The notes under the pieces: model-generated
The model's input: the letters and a program-made list of their open reading frames with translations, nothing else
What the model was told of the DNA's origin: nothing
Databases searched by the model: none
NCBI RefSeq assembly: GCF_022662305.1
Contig: NZ_JAKNQH010000012.1
Span: forward strand, 1-64,000
Length of the DNA stretch: 64,000 bases
From: Sphingomonas sp. BAUL-RG-20F-R05-02
GTDB taxonomy: Bacteria; Pseudomonadota; Alphaproteobacteria; Sphingomonadales; Sphingomonadaceae
Direction of reading: 5' to 3'
Program-made: the position numbers and the translations under genes
Shown here: positions 26,025 to 34,732 of the stretch, in pieces
How the letters are laid out: every line of letters begins with the position of its first letter
How positions within the stretch are numbered: position 1 is the first letter of the stretch

Positions 26025-26866
26025 TGCGGATCGCCAGGGCCGCTCGGGACGGAGCGGCATTCTGGGGGGTGGTGGACGCCGATGGCGCCACCATTCGCCC
26101 CATTGCGGGAGCGTTCGCGGAGTGGGCGCCGGCGCTGACGCGCGACTGCGATCCCGGTGTGCTGCGCTTCGCGGGCGAGGCGGTGCCGCTCGATCCCGCC
26201 GGCTTGCTGGCGCCGATCGAGCGGAGTGCGCGCGTGATGATCGCCGGTGTCAATTATTCCAAGCACCTCGTCGAGTTCGGTGTCGCGCCGCCTTCGCAGC
26301 CTTTTGCCTTCCTCAAGGCGTATCGCGCGTTGATCGGACCATATGACGAAATACGGTTTCCGCCGCTCACCAACGAGCTCGATCACGAGGTCGAGCTGGT
26401 CGCGGTGATCGGCGCCGAGCAGGTGGACCGCAACGATCCGCTCGCTTCGGTGCTCGGCTATACGATCGGTAACGATGTCAGCTCGCGCGATCTCCAGCGA
26501 AGCGGGCCGAAGGGCGTCGGCATGGACCTGCTCGCCGCCAAAAGTCAGGACGCGACCACGCCGGTCGGGCCGTGGATCGTAACGCGCGACGAGTTCCCGG
26601 CCGGCTCGCCGTCGCTGGCGATGCGGCTGACCGTCAACGGCGAAACCCGCCAGGCGGCGTCGAGCGGCGACATGACCTGGGGTGTCGACGCGCTGATCGA
26701 CTTTATCGACGAGCGCACGCGTTTCGATTGTGGCGATATCCTGTTCACCGGATCGCCCGAAGGGGTCGGGCAGGGGACCGGCAAGTTCCTCAAATCCGGA
26801 GACGTGCTGGAAACCTCGATCGACAAGATCGGTACGCTGCGAAACGTAATCGGGCCGCGCGGCTGA
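26024..26866 (+). CDS. FAH-family hydrolase/isomerase
   Basis: This 280-residue fumarylacetoacetate hydrolase-fold enzyme has metal ligands in LDHEVELVAVIG (E-x-E) and the Asp of GYTIGNDVSSRD. FTGSPEGVGQG closes the active site. Start ATG 26024 overlaps the preceding stop (TGATG), so it is coupled to the amidohydrolase. It is a paralogue of the FAH protein at 44415 (both begin with RIARAA/HVARVA and FW-x-VVD blocks). FAH enzymes cleave acylpyruvates or handle 2-hydroxydienoates from meta-cleavage, a fitting step after a LigY-like hydrolase (inference). Confidence 0.87.
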   Translation: MRIARAARDGAAFWGVVDADGATIRPIAGAFAEWAPALTRDCDPGVLRFAGEAVPLDPAGLLAPIERSARVMIAGVNYSKHLVEFGVAPPSQPFAFLKAYRALIGPYDEIRFPPLTNELDHEVELVAVIGAEQVDRNDPLASVLGYTIGNDVSSRDLQRSGPKGVGMDLLAAKSQDATTPVGPWIVTRDEFPAGSPSLAMRLTVNGETRQAASSGDMTWGVDALIDFIDERTRFDCGDILFTGSPEGVGQGTGKFLKSGDVLETSIDKIGTLRNVIGPRG

Positions 26867-26882
26867 TGCGGGTGCGCGGCGT

Positions 26883-28067
26883 CTAGTCGCGCACCAACAG
26901 CAGGCTGCCGCCGAGCGGGCCGCCGCCGGCCGCAGCGACCGCGACATCATGCTTGCGGATCTGCCGTTCGCCGGCACGACCCCATAATTGCAGGCAGGCT
27001 TCGTGAACATATCCGAGACCATGCGTCCGCCCGCCCGAAAGCTGGCCGCCGTTGGTGTTCAGTGGAAGCGTCCCGTCCAGTGCGATCCGCTTCCCGCCCT
27101 CGACAAAGGCGCCGCCTTCGCCCTTGCCGCAGAAGCCCAGCCCTTCGAGCCACATCAGCGTCAGGATCGAAAAGCCGTCGTACACTTGCGCGGTATCGAC
27201 ATCGCCAGGCTTGTAGTCGGTACGCGACCACATCATCCGCGCGACATCGGCGGTGACCATTTCGGTGAAGGATATCTGATCCCAAGACCAAGGCTGGTGC
27301 AAGGCCGAGCCGATCGCCTCGATTCGGATCGGCGGATGCGGTCCGTCGCGCGCGGCGTCGGAGCGCGACAGCACGATCGCGGTCGAGGCGTCGCAATGAA
27401 CGTCGCAGTCTAGCATCCGCAGCGGCGTCGAGATCATCCGCGAGGCGAGATAATCCTCGATCGTCATCGGCTCGCGGTAAATCGCTTTTGGATTGCGGGC
27501 GGCGTTGGCGCGCAGCGTGACAGGAATCCAGCCCAGCTGTTCAGACGTCGTGCCGTATTCGTGAAAGTGCCGCTGCGCATAATTGGCGATCAGGTTGACC
27601 GCGGAGCGCACGTTGAACGGCGTGTACCATTGCCAGAAGAAGCTGTTATCGCGGCCCACCGTCTTGCGGGCCAGCGAGGCGACATTGCGGTCGCGCCGGC
27701 GCGCGCTTGATTCCGTGATGGTTCGGAATACCAGTACATGGCGGCACAGCCCCGCCGCAATCGCCATCGCGCCGTTGATAACACCGGCGAGCGGGCCCGG
27801 CCCTTCATAGCCGCCACCGATCCAGTTGGTGTCGAGGCCAAGCACCGACTTCAACGCAAGCGGCCCAACGGGCGAGAAGCTCGCGCCATTGTCGTTGTCG
27901 CCTGGCCAGCAGGCGACCCCGTCAATGTCGGCGCGGGCGAGCCCCGCGTCCGCGATCGCCTCGAGCGCCGCATCGAGCGTCAGGTCCATGCCCGACTTGT
28001 CCGAAGGCCGGGCGATTTCGGACTGGCCGATACCGGTGATCGCGACCGGGAACGCTCCACCGGTCAT
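26883..28067 (-). CDS. thiolase-like lyase/lipid-transfer family protein
   Basis: This 394-residue SCP2-type thiolase-fold protein shows ITGIGQSEIARPSDKSG, the DVHCDASTAIVLSR segment, QVYDGFSILTLMWLEGLGF, TNGGQLSGGRTHGLGYVHEA with a catalytic His, and a Gly-rich end GGGPLGGSLLLVRD. ATG 28067 overlaps the TAA of the DUF35 gene (TAATG), so the two are translated together. Pairs of this kind form retro-aldol or deacylating C-C lyases acting on CoA thioesters, as in steroid side-chain degradation (Ltp2/ChsH2) and ibuprofen degradation (IpfD/IpfE). It is unlikely to be a biosynthetic thiolase. Confidence 0.85.
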   Translation of the reverse strand: MTGGAFPVAITGIGQSEIARPSDKSGMDLTLDAALEAIADAGLARADIDGVACWPGDNDNGASFSPVGPLALKSVLGLDTNWIGGGYEGPGPLAGVINGAMAIAAGLCRHVLVFRTITESSARRRDRNVASLARKTVGRDNSFFWQWYTPFNVRSAVNLIANYAQRHFHEYGTTSEQLGWIPVTLRANAARNPKAIYREPMTIEDYLASRMISTPLRMLDCDVHCDASTAIVLSRSDAARDGPHPPIRIEAIGSALHQPWSWDQISFTEMVTADVARMMWSRTDYKPGDVDTAQVYDGFSILTLMWLEGLGFCGKGEGGAFVEGGKRIALDGTLPLNTNGGQLSGGRTHGLGYVHEACLQLWGRAGERQIRKHDVAVAAAGGGPLGGSLLLVRD

Positions 28068-28498
28068 TATGCCGCCTCCGGCGCGAACAGCGGCAGCCAG
28101 ATGTCCTCTTGCTGCATGAAGCGCACCGCCACCGGCATGTCGATCGATACCGTCTGGACCGGACAATCGATCACATTGGTCACGAAGCGCAACCCACGCT
28201 GCTCCGCCAGTTCGACGGTGGCGACGACATAAGGCTCTGCAAGGTCCGCATCCCACGCCTGCCGATTGACCGTGAAGCTATAAACGCTTCCGCGCCCGGA
28301 CACGGCTTTGGCGCTCACGCCGCGGCTGGCGCAATGCGGACAGATCGGTGCGGGCGGATGAAACCATTTCGCGCAGGCATCGCAATGGTGGATCATCAAC
28401 CGGCCTTCGGCACCCCCCTGCCAGAAGGCGCTGTTTTCGGGCGTTATCGCGGGAAGCTTCCGGTGCATCTCGTCCGTCCGATCAGGCTGTTCTTGCAT
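28067..28498 (-). CDS. DUF35 OB-fold zinc-ribbon protein, partner of the thiolase-like lyase
   Basis: This 143-residue protein has an N-terminal helix (ITPENSAFWQGGAEGRLMIH), a rubredoxin-like zinc ribbon with CDAC and CPHC pairs, and an OB-fold (GSVYSFTVNRQAWDADLAEP) that usually binds the CoA substrate. Its gene precedes the thiolase-like gene with a one-base overlap, the arrangement of known thiolase-DUF35 lyase complexes. ATG 28498 is used; ATG 28468 (MHRKLPAITP) is also possible. A 13-bp inverted repeat of the shared motif type lies 46 nt upstream. Confidence 0.87.
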   Translation of the reverse strand: MQEQPDRTDEMHRKLPAITPENSAFWQGGAEGRLMIHHCDACAKWFHPPAPICPHCASRGVSAKAVSGRGSVYSFTVNRQAWDADLAEPYVVATVELAEQRGLRFVTNVIDCPVQTVSIDMPVAVRFMQQEDIWLPLFAPEAA

Positions 28499-28544
28499 GC
28501 TGTCGCCACGCTTAAGAGAGTTGAAACGGAAGGTAAACCTTTTC

Positions 28545-28557
28545 AGAAAGCCTTTCT
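28545..28557. promoter_or_regulatory. palindromic shared-motif operator candidate
   Basis: AGAAAGCCTTTCT is a perfect inverted repeat with a 3-nt spacer. The flanks extend it to TCAGAAAGCCTTTCTCA with one mismatch. It has the same 5+3+5 architecture as AGAATGAAATTCT at 45341. It lies between the divergent DUF35/thiolase operon and the FAH gene at 28760. Operator role is inferred. Confidence 0.5.
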
Positions 28558-28759
28558 CAAATCAGATTGATCTTGGAATGACGCCCCTATAGTGCAGACA
28601 GGACAGCGGCTGCCCGACCCGTCCTGGTGGCGGAGACTCATGCCGGCAGCCCGTGCCTTTGGGCGCTCGCAGCTTTGGCGCTGCATCCCTACGGCTCCGG
28701 GCGGCCTTCACTGTCTACTCGCCGGACGTGCGAGGACTTCGCGAAACGGGAGAACAGGC

Positions 28760-29746
28760 GTGAGACTAGTATCCTTCGAGCATCGTGGCGCGGTGCGCGC
28801 AGGCGCCTTCATCGACGATGACGAAACGATCATTGATTTCGTCACCGCGTATGAGGCTGGCCATGCCGGCCCCGTGCCGCGCGCGATGGCCGATCTTCTT
28901 GCGCTGATCGAGGGGGGAGACGACGCAAGCACGATGGCGCGCGATCTGGTCCGCAAGCAGCCACGTTCCGCGCTTGTGCCGACTGCCAACGTGCGCCTTC
29001 GCGCGCCGCTCCAGCCGCCGCCGCAAATCCGCGACTGCTCGTGCTTCGAACAGCATCTGCGCAACTGCTACGAGGTGGCGCGGCGTTACAAAGTGCGCAA
29101 CGAACCAGACCCGGAAGCCGCGTACCAGGCCGAGGATCGCGGGGAGGAGGAGCGTGTCGTCGGCACGTTCCTGCGTCAGCCGATCTATTACAAGGGCAAC
29201 CGGTTCTCGGTGGTGGGTACGGCCACCGAAGTGCAATGGCCGTTCGAATCGAAAGCGCTCGATTTCGAACTGGAGTTCGCCTGCTATATCGGACGCAGGA
29301 CCAAGGATGCGGTCGCGGACACGGCCGGGGACGCGATCTTCGGCTATTCGATCTACAACGACTTTTCGGCGCGCGATGCACAGTGGCGCGAATCCAGCGG
29401 CGGCCTTGGCCCCGCCAAGGGGAAGGATTTCGATACCGGCAATGTCCTCGGCCCGTGCCTCGTGACGGCTGACGAGATCCCCGACCCCTACGATCTGGAG
29501 ATGGTCGCGCGCGTCAACGGAGAGGAATGGGGGCGTGGCAATACGCGCGACATGTATTGGCGTTTCCCCGACGTGATCGCGCATATCTCACGATCGGAGA
29601 CGCTTCACCCCGGCGAGATCCTGGGATCGGGCACGGTCGGTACTGGCTGCGGGATGGAGCAGTTGCGGTATCTGCGGCCCGGCGATGTGGTAGAACTGGA
29701 AATCGCGCGGATCGGCGTCCTGCGCAACCGCGTCGTCAAAAATTGA
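28760..29746 (+). CDS. FAH-family hydrolase, larger type
   Basis: This 328-residue FAH-fold protein has an N-terminal accessory domain (VSFEHRGAVRAGAFIDDDET) and a catalytic domain with DFELEFACYIGRR (E-x-E metal ligands), GYSIYNDFSARDAQWRE (Asp ligand) and GSGTVGTGCGMEQLRYL. Unlike the other two FAH proteins here it has an insertion around RYKVRNEPDPEAAYQAED. The start is taken as GTG 28760 with GGGAGA 6 nt upstream. The open frame reaches 28592 but has no better start. It stands alone, divergent from the DUF35/thiolase genes and convergent with a glyoxalase-like gene. Confidence 0.82.
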   Translation: MRLVSFEHRGAVRAGAFIDDDETIIDFVTAYEAGHAGPVPRAMADLLALIEGGDDASTMARDLVRKQPRSALVPTANVRLRAPLQPPPQIRDCSCFEQHLRNCYEVARRYKVRNEPDPEAAYQAEDRGEEERVVGTFLRQPIYYKGNRFSVVGTATEVQWPFESKALDFELEFACYIGRRTKDAVADTAGDAIFGYSIYNDFSARDAQWRESSGGLGPAKGKDFDTGNVLGPCLVTADEIPDPYDLEMVARVNGEEWGRGNTRDMYWRFPDVIAHISRSETLHPGEILGSGTVGTGCGMEQLRYLRPGDVVELEIARIGVLRNRVVKN

Positions 29747-29770
29747 CGACGCGGCCGCATCGCCGCCGGA

Positions 29771-30739
29771 TTATTCGTCGAGGCCCTCCAGCTCGAACAC
29801 CTGTCCTTCGAACTCGATCGGATCGATACGGATCAGCGGACGGCCCTCGACCGCGTCCGATGCCGCGATCCACTCGAAGCCAACGCCCTGCGCGCGCAAC
29901 TGCTCGGCTTTGGCATGCAGATCGAACACGCCGAGACGAATGTAATAGGGTCCAGGACCCCAGTTGTTGAGGTAGAGGCCCGCCGGTGTGTTCCAGCGCG
30001 TCGCTTCGATCACGTCCAGAGTCGCGCTATGCGGCAACGTGAATCCCATCCGCGCCCGGCGATATCCCTCGCTGCCGATATCCTCGACCGCTTGTGGCTC
30101 CCATTCGAGGTTCTCGCGAAGTCGGCCGAGCGTAAACTCGAGATCGCGGACGAGGAAGCCGCGTGCCGTCACCCGCAGCAACTCGCCTGGCTTGGGGTCG
30201 ATCACCTTGGGTGGCGGCACCTGAAACGCCTCGGCCGGCATCCGCGTAGGCTCGAGCGGGATGAATTCGATGCAAAGCCCGCCGTCGACGGAGGGCTCGT
30301 ACTCGATGTCCTCGGGCGTGACGCCCAGCCACAGTCGGTCGAACTCCATTTCGGGCGTCCGCTGCGCCAGCCGGAAACGCACCTTCTTGGCATGGAGCCG
30401 AGCGATCAGTGCCTCGAGCTTCTCGCGCCAGGTGACCAGCACGATCGAATGCGTCAGCATCGGCCGTCGGACGCCCTGGAAACGCTGTAGCCCTTCCAGA
30501 TGGTCGTGGAACAATGGATCGCCCGGATTGGGGCGATCGAGATGTACCTGCGGCTCGATCCGGGTCGGCGCGATTGCCAGCGACTTCTGAACGCGCAGGA
30601 AATGCGCGATATAGGGGTGATTGTCGAAAGCCTGCCGCCAGTTCGGGTGGCTATGGACGCCGAGCTTCGAAACCAACAGATCGGTCATCGCGTCCGGGTC
30701 GGGTACCATCATGTCGGCGCTGAGTAGATATTCGAACAT
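29771..30739 (-). CDS. VOC/glyoxalase-like protein, unassigned
   Basis: This 322-residue protein appears to hold two vicinal-oxygen-chelate-type halves. One half contains LTHSIVLVTWREKLEALIARL and GGLCIEFIPLEP. The other contains TARGFLVRDLEFTLGRLREN and PGPYYIRLGVFDLHAKAEQL. Clear metal ligands in the usual positions are not all visible, so activity is uncertain. It could be a ring-cleavage-type enzyme, an isomerase or a binding protein. It is divergent from another VOC gene at 30886 across a leader rich in shared-motif half-sites. Confidence 0.6.
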   Translation of the reverse strand: MFEYLLSADMMVPDPDAMTDLLVSKLGVHSHPNWRQAFDNHPYIAHFLRVQKSLAIAPTRIEPQVHLDRPNPGDPLFHDHLEGLQRFQGVRRPMLTHSIVLVTWREKLEALIARLHAKKVRFRLAQRTPEMEFDRLWLGVTPEDIEYEPSVDGGLCIEFIPLEPTRMPAEAFQVPPPKVIDPKPGELLRVTARGFLVRDLEFTLGRLRENLEWEPQAVEDIGSEGYRRARMGFTLPHSATLDVIEATRWNTPAGLYLNNWGPGPYYIRLGVFDLHAKAEQLRAQGVGFEWIAASDAVEGRPLIRIDPIEFEGQVFELEGLDE

Positions 30740-30798
30740 CCTGACCCCTTCCGTTGGTCTCCGGTCTTGACCCGGCCTCGCGGCTCGCTAGCATCTAT

Positions 30799-30837
30799 CT
30801 AACATCAGAAAAAGAACCTATATGCGGAATGCAGAAA
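30799..30837. promoter_or_regulatory. cluster of shared-motif half-sites between divergent VOC genes
   Basis: CTAACATCAGAAA at 30799-30811 is the reverse complement of TTTCTGATGTTAG, which matches the half-site at 45349 in 11 of 13 bases. CGGAATGCAGAAA at 30825-30837 is the reverse complement of TTTCTGCATTCCG, sharing TTCTGCATT with 18268 and 37002. Both lie in the 146-nt gap between the divergent genes. Operator role is inferred from recurrence. Confidence 0.5.
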
Positions 30838-30885
30838 CGCATCAGCCTGGGTCGCCCGGCTGCTCGGGGCTGGGGGGAGGCAATC

Positions 30886-31305
30886 ATGCGCATCACCGCC
30901 ATGGATCATTTCACCGTGACCACGGACAATCTCGGCGAGTCGATCGCCTTCTATGCCGCACTTGGCCTCGATCCTGGCCCTCGTCCGGATTTCCCCGTCG
31001 CCGGATCGTGGCTCTACACTGGCGGTCGTGCCGTGCTACACCTGGTGGAGACCACGAGCGACCTCATGCCGGCGGTTCGGCGGGGAGCGCTCGATCACAT
31101 GGCGTTTCGCGGCACGGGTCTCGTGTCCGTCGTGAAATGGCCTCGGGGGCAGGATATTCCTTGCTCGCTGATCCGCGCGCCGGCGCCGTTCACCCAGTGG
31201 CAGCTTTTCTTTTCCGATCCGAACGGCGTCGAGGTCGAGATCGATTTTGACAGGGATGAGATACCTCCCGAAGCGTGGAAATCCTTCGCTGGCCGCAGGG
31301 CCTGA
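30886..31305 (+). CDS. VOC-family (glyoxalase fold) protein
   Basis: This 139-residue single VOC domain has a metal His in MDHFTVTTDNLGESIAFYAAL, a second ligand around VLHLVETTSD, a His in LDHMAFRG, and a Glu in GVEVEIDFDRDE. Start ATG 30886 has GGGGGGAGG just upstream. The open frame extends to 30754 without a better start. Such proteins are metal-dependent isomerases, epimerases (for example methylmalonyl-CoA epimerase), dioxygenases or glyoxalases. The EamA transporter gene overlaps or directly follows it. Confidence 0.75.
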   Translation: MRITAMDHFTVTTDNLGESIAFYAALGLDPGPRPDFPVAGSWLYTGGRAVLHLVETTSDLMPAVRRGALDHMAFRGTGLVSVVKWPRGQDIPCSLIRAPAPFTQWQLFFSDPNGVEVEIDFDRDEIPPEAWKSFAGRRA

Positions 31306-32218
31306 TTTGACCAGCGAGGCGGTAGCGCCGCGAACCCGGCTTTCAGGCAACACGCGCGGCGCCTTCTGGCTGCTGATCTCGTCGCTGCTGTTCACCGCGA
31401 TGACCTTGCTCGTGAAGCTGCTCGGCAGCTACTCTCCGGCGATGCAGGCGGTGTGGACGCAATCCGCCGGCCTCCTGCTCTTTCTGCCGGTCATCCTCAG
31501 CTCGCGCGGCGCTGTGCTGGTATTGCATGGGTGGCCCGCACAGATCGGTCGCTCGATTTCTGCCGTGCTGGGCGTGACCTTGTCCTATTACGCCCTGCAT
31601 CATCTGCCGCTGGGAGAGGCCAATGCGCTATCGTTCACGCGCGCGTTGTGGGTGGGGCCGCTCGCCGCGCTGGTGCTGCGCGAACAGGTCACGCGCGCCA
31701 GTTGGGCGGCGCTGGCGTTCGGCTTCGTCGGCGTGCTGCTGGTGCTGCAGCCATCGCCGCACATGACGATCGGCTGGGCGCATCTGGCGGCGCTGGCCTC
31801 GGCGCTGCTGCTTGCGCTGACCGTAACGGGGATCAAGGTGCTGTTGCGCCGGAACAGTTTAACCACGATCATGCTGTGGTCCTCTATCCTCGGTATCCTG
31901 TTCGTCCTGCCGCCCGCGATCCTGACGTGGCGCTGGCCCTCGGCGCACGACGGCTGGCTGCTCCTGTTGCTCGGGATGGTCAGTGTCGCCATGTCGACGA
32001 CCTACATGCACGCGATGTCTTTGGGCGATGCCGCCAAGATCATCGCCGTCGATTATGTCCGGCTGCCGCTCGCGATCGGCGCGGGCTTGCTGGTGTTCGG
32101 CACCGTGCCGAGCGGCTGGATGATCGCGGGATCGCTTCTCATCATCGTCACGACTGTCTGGGCGGCGGTCAGCGGTCGGCCAGCCCGGATCGATCCGCGC
32201 GAGGAACCTCTCACCTGA
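31256..32218 (+). CDS. EamA-family (DMT) transporter
   Basis: This inner-membrane protein has about ten transmembrane helices (for example FWLLISSLLFTAMTLLVKLL, GWLLLLLGMVSVAMSTTYMH) and duplicated EamA halves. The family moves metabolites or amino acids across the cytoplasmic membrane. The start is uncertain: ATG 31256 would overlap the VOC gene by 50 nt, while TTG 31307, one nt after the VOC stop and with GCAGGG before it, would give a shorter N-terminus. It is cotranscribed with the VOC gene and probably the AhpD-like gene downstream. Confidence 0.82.
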   Translation: MRYLPKRGNPSLAAGPDLTSEAVAPRTRLSGNTRGAFWLLISSLLFTAMTLLVKLLGSYSPAMQAVWTQSAGLLLFLPVILSSRGAVLVLHGWPAQIGRSISAVLGVTLSYYALHHLPLGEANALSFTRALWVGPLAALVLREQVTRASWAALAFGFVGVLLVLQPSPHMTIGWAHLAALASALLLALTVTGIKVLLRRNSLTTIMLWSSILGILFVLPPAILTWRWPSAHDGWLLLLLGMVSVAMSTTYMHAMSLGDAAKIIAVDYVRLPLAIGAGLLVFGTVPSGWMIAGSLLIIVTTVWAAVSGRPARIDPREEPLT

Positions 32219-32237
32219 TGCCGGAGCAGCCAGCGAC

Positions 32238-32765
32238 ATGCCGATGATTGACCCCGTACCCCATGATGCGTTGCCGTCCGGTCTTGCCGAAGAGATCGAT
32301 CGCGGCCGCGAGAGCCGGATGTTGAGTTCGACGCTTCCCGTGCAAATCTGGGCGCACCGACCGGACACGGCAGCGGCGTGGCTGGCGCTGATGGCGACGA
32401 TGCACGGTGCGGCATCGTCGCTCGATCCGCGTTTGCGCGAACTCGTGCGCCTCAAGATCGCCAGCATCACCAACTGCCGCGCCTGCCAGATCGCCCGCAA
32501 GACGGAGACGGTGAGCGAGGACGATGTCGCTTGTCTGAGTTGGGACGATCCGCGCTTCTCGCCGTCCGAAAGCGCCGCAATCCACTTCGCCGAACTGTTC
32601 GCACAGGATTATTTTGGGATCGACGCGGCGACGTACGAGGCGCTGGCGGAGCATTTCACCACTGCGCAGATGGTCGAATTGCATCAATATGCGGCGCTGA
32701 TGCTGGCGGGCGGCCGCATGACCTACGTGCTGCGCGGCTATCCCGACGAAGATGCCGCCGCCTGA
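32238..32765 (+). CDS. carboxymuconolactone decarboxylase/AhpD-like protein
   Basis: This 175-residue all-helical protein has the CMD/AhpD core DPRLRELVRLKIASITNCRA with C-x2-C in NCRACQIAR and a later EHFTTAQMVELHQYAAL. The CxxC form suggests a thiol-based peroxidase or reductase-like AhpD protein rather than a true lactone decarboxylase. It begins 19 nt after the transporter gene and ends 3 nt before a convergent acyl-CoA dehydrogenase gene. Its role in the pathway is unknown. Confidence 0.8.
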   Translation: MPMIDPVPHDALPSGLAEEIDRGRESRMLSSTLPVQIWAHRPDTAAAWLALMATMHGAASSLDPRLRELVRLKIASITNCRACQIARKTETVSEDDVACLSWDDPRFSPSESAAIHFAELFAQDYFGIDAATYEALAEHFTTAQMVELHQYAALMLAGGRMTYVLRGYPDEDAAA

Positions 32766-32768
32766 TCG

Positions 32769-33893
32769 TCAGAGCGAGCGTGCGATGATTTCCTTCATGA
32801 TCTCGGACGTGCCGCCGTAGATCCGTGCGACGCGGGCATCGACCCAGGCGCGCGCGATCTTATATTCGCTCATGAACCCGTAGCCGCCATGCAGTTGCAG
32901 GAATTCGTCCAGCAGGCGGTTCTGCATCTCGGAGCCGAGCAGCTTGGCCATCGCGGCCTTCTCGCTGGAAAGCTCGCCACGGAGCACCTCGCCGAGACAT
33001 TCGTCCACGAACGCGCGCAGCATCGTCGCCTCGGCCTTTGCCTGGGCAAGCGTGAAGCGGGTGTTCTGATAATCGAACACCGTCTGGCCAAACACCTTGC
33101 GGTCGCGCGTATAGTCGATCGTCTCCTCCAGCAGCGCTTCGATCGAGGCCGCCGCGCGAATGCCGATGATGAGGCGTTCCCAGGCGAGCTGATGCGACAG
33201 GTAGCGGAAACCCTTGTCCTCCTCGCCCAGCCGGTTTGTGACCGGGACGCGGACGTTGTCGAAGAACAATTCGGACGTGTCCTGCCCCTTGAGGCCGATC
33301 TTCTCCAGCTTCTTGCCCTTGGCGAAGCCGGGCGTGCCATCCTCGACGCATACCAGGGTCAATTCGCGCGCGGCCGCGTCGGTCTTGCCGACGACGACCG
33401 CCATGCCGGAATTGATGCCGTTGGTGATGAACGTCTTGGAGCCGTTGATCACATATTCGTCGCCGTCGCGGCGGATCGTTGTGCGGACCGCGCGCAGGTC
33501 GCTGCCCATGCCCGGTTCGGTCATCGCGATCACCGCTATCATGTCGCCGTTGATCATCGGCGGCAGCCAGCGCGTCTTCTGCTCGTCGGTGCCGTAGGCG
33601 ACCACGTAGTTGCTGACGATTTCGCTATGCGTGGTGAAGCCGACCGCGGTGGCGTTGGCGCGCGCCAGTTCCTCGATCAGTACCGCACTGTGCCCATAGT
33701 CGCCGCCACCGCCGCCGAACGCCTCGGGCGCGGTCACGCAGAGCAGGCCCTCGCGCCCGGCACGTTGCCACAGGCTTTTGGGAACGACACCATCATGCTC
33801 CCATTGCGCATGGTTGGGCACGATCTCGCGATCGATGAAGCGCCGCACCTGATCGCGGAACATCTCATGATCGTCGCGGAGGACGGGGCGCAT
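32769..33893 (-). CDS. acyl-CoA dehydrogenase
   Basis: This 374-residue FAD enzyme introduces a C2-C3 double bond into an acyl-CoA. Motifs: AMTEPGMGSDLRAVRT, INGSKTFITNGINSG, the probable catalytic Glu in QLAWERLIIGIRAA, YTRDRKVFGQTVFDYQNTR and the C-terminal IYGGTSEIMKEIIARSL. It is last in a minus-strand block with a crotonase and two further dehydrogenases. Spacing to the crotonase gene is 15 nt. The chain or ring substrate cannot be read from sequence. Confidence 0.9.
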   Translation of the reverse strand: MRPVLRDDHEMFRDQVRRFIDREIVPNHAQWEHDGVVPKSLWQRAGREGLLCVTAPEAFGGGGGDYGHSAVLIEELARANATAVGFTTHSEIVSNYVVAYGTDEQKTRWLPPMINGDMIAVIAMTEPGMGSDLRAVRTTIRRDGDEYVINGSKTFITNGINSGMAVVVGKTDAAARELTLVCVEDGTPGFAKGKKLEKIGLKGQDTSELFFDNVRVPVTNRLGEEDKGFRYLSHQLAWERLIIGIRAAASIEALLEETIDYTRDRKVFGQTVFDYQNTRFTLAQAKAEATMLRAFVDECLGEVLRGELSSEKAAMAKLLGSEMQNRLLDEFLQLHGGYGFMSEYKIARAWVDARVARIYGGTSEIMKEIIARSL

Positions 33894-33908
33894 GTGGTGG
33901 GTGCCTCT

Positions 33909-34709
33909 CTAGCGATCTTGGAAGCTCGGCGGCCGCTTCTCGAGAAACGCGGCGACGGCCTCGTCGTGGTCATGGGTGTGGTGTGCCAGCGCCTGATACG
34001 CGGCCGACAGCTCGAGCAGCGGGGCAAGCCGCATGTCCTGTGCCTCACGCAGCAGCCGCTTGGCGAGTCGCACCGCATGGCCGGGATTGGCGGCGATGCG
34101 ATGGGCGAGCGCACGGGCGCCATCGAGCAACTGGTCGGCGGGAAGCACTTCGGTGACGAGACCGTATTCCAGCGCCTTGGCGGCGTCTATCGTGTCGCCG
34201 GTCAACGTCATCAGCGTGGCGCGGGCATTGCCGACGATGCGCGGCAACAGCCACGCCCCGCCATCGCCCGGTACGATGCCGAGTTTCACGAAACTCTCGG
34301 CGAAGATCGCGCGGTCTGTGGCAAGGCGGATATCACACATACAGGCAAGGTCGAGGCCCGCGCCGATCGCGGGGCCGTTGACTGCCGCGATCGTCGGCAC
34401 CTCCAGCTCGTAGAGCGCAAGCGGAATCTGCTGGATGCCCTGCCGGTAGCGGTTGCGGAGCGCATAGGGTGAGCCTTCGAAGATGCCGGCCTTGTCGCGC
34501 ATGTCCTTCACGTTGCCGCCCGCGCAGAACGCAGACCCGGCGCCGGTGACGATCACCGCCTTGATCGAGGCGTCGCCGGTAGCCTGGTCGCAGAACGCGC
34601 GGATTTCCTCGATATAGGTCAATGAGGTGATCGCGTTTCGTTCCTGCGGGCGGTTGAGCGTGATCGTCACCACCGGCCCGTTGCGATCGATCAGCAGGAA
34701 ATCTTCCAT
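33909..34709 (-). CDS. enoyl-CoA hydratase/isomerase family protein
   Basis: This 266-residue crotonase has AFCAGGNVKDMRDKAG (oxyanion hole), NGPAIGAGLDLACMCDIR and FAESFVKLGIVPGDGGAWLL. The first catalytic Glu of a hydratase is Asp here (GLDLA), while the second acidic residue is kept (AESF). It may therefore be an isomerase or another crotonase reaction rather than a simple hydratase. ATG 34709 with GAGG upstream is preferred to the longer frame. It sits between acyl-CoA dehydrogenase genes with 15 and 23 nt gaps. Confidence 0.87.
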   Translation of the reverse strand: MEDFLLIDRNGPVVTITLNRPQERNAITSLTYIEEIRAFCDQATGDASIKAVIVTGAGSAFCAGGNVKDMRDKAGIFEGSPYALRNRYRQGIQQIPLALYELEVPTIAAVNGPAIGAGLDLACMCDIRLATDRAIFAESFVKLGIVPGDGGAWLLPRIVGNARATLMTLTGDTIDAAKALEYGLVTEVLPADQLLDGARALAHRIAANPGHAVRLAKRLLREAQDMRLAPLLELSAAYQALAHHTHDHDEAVAAFLEKRPPSFQDR

Positions 34710-34732
34710 ATCAGCCTCCCCTCGGCCGGCCA

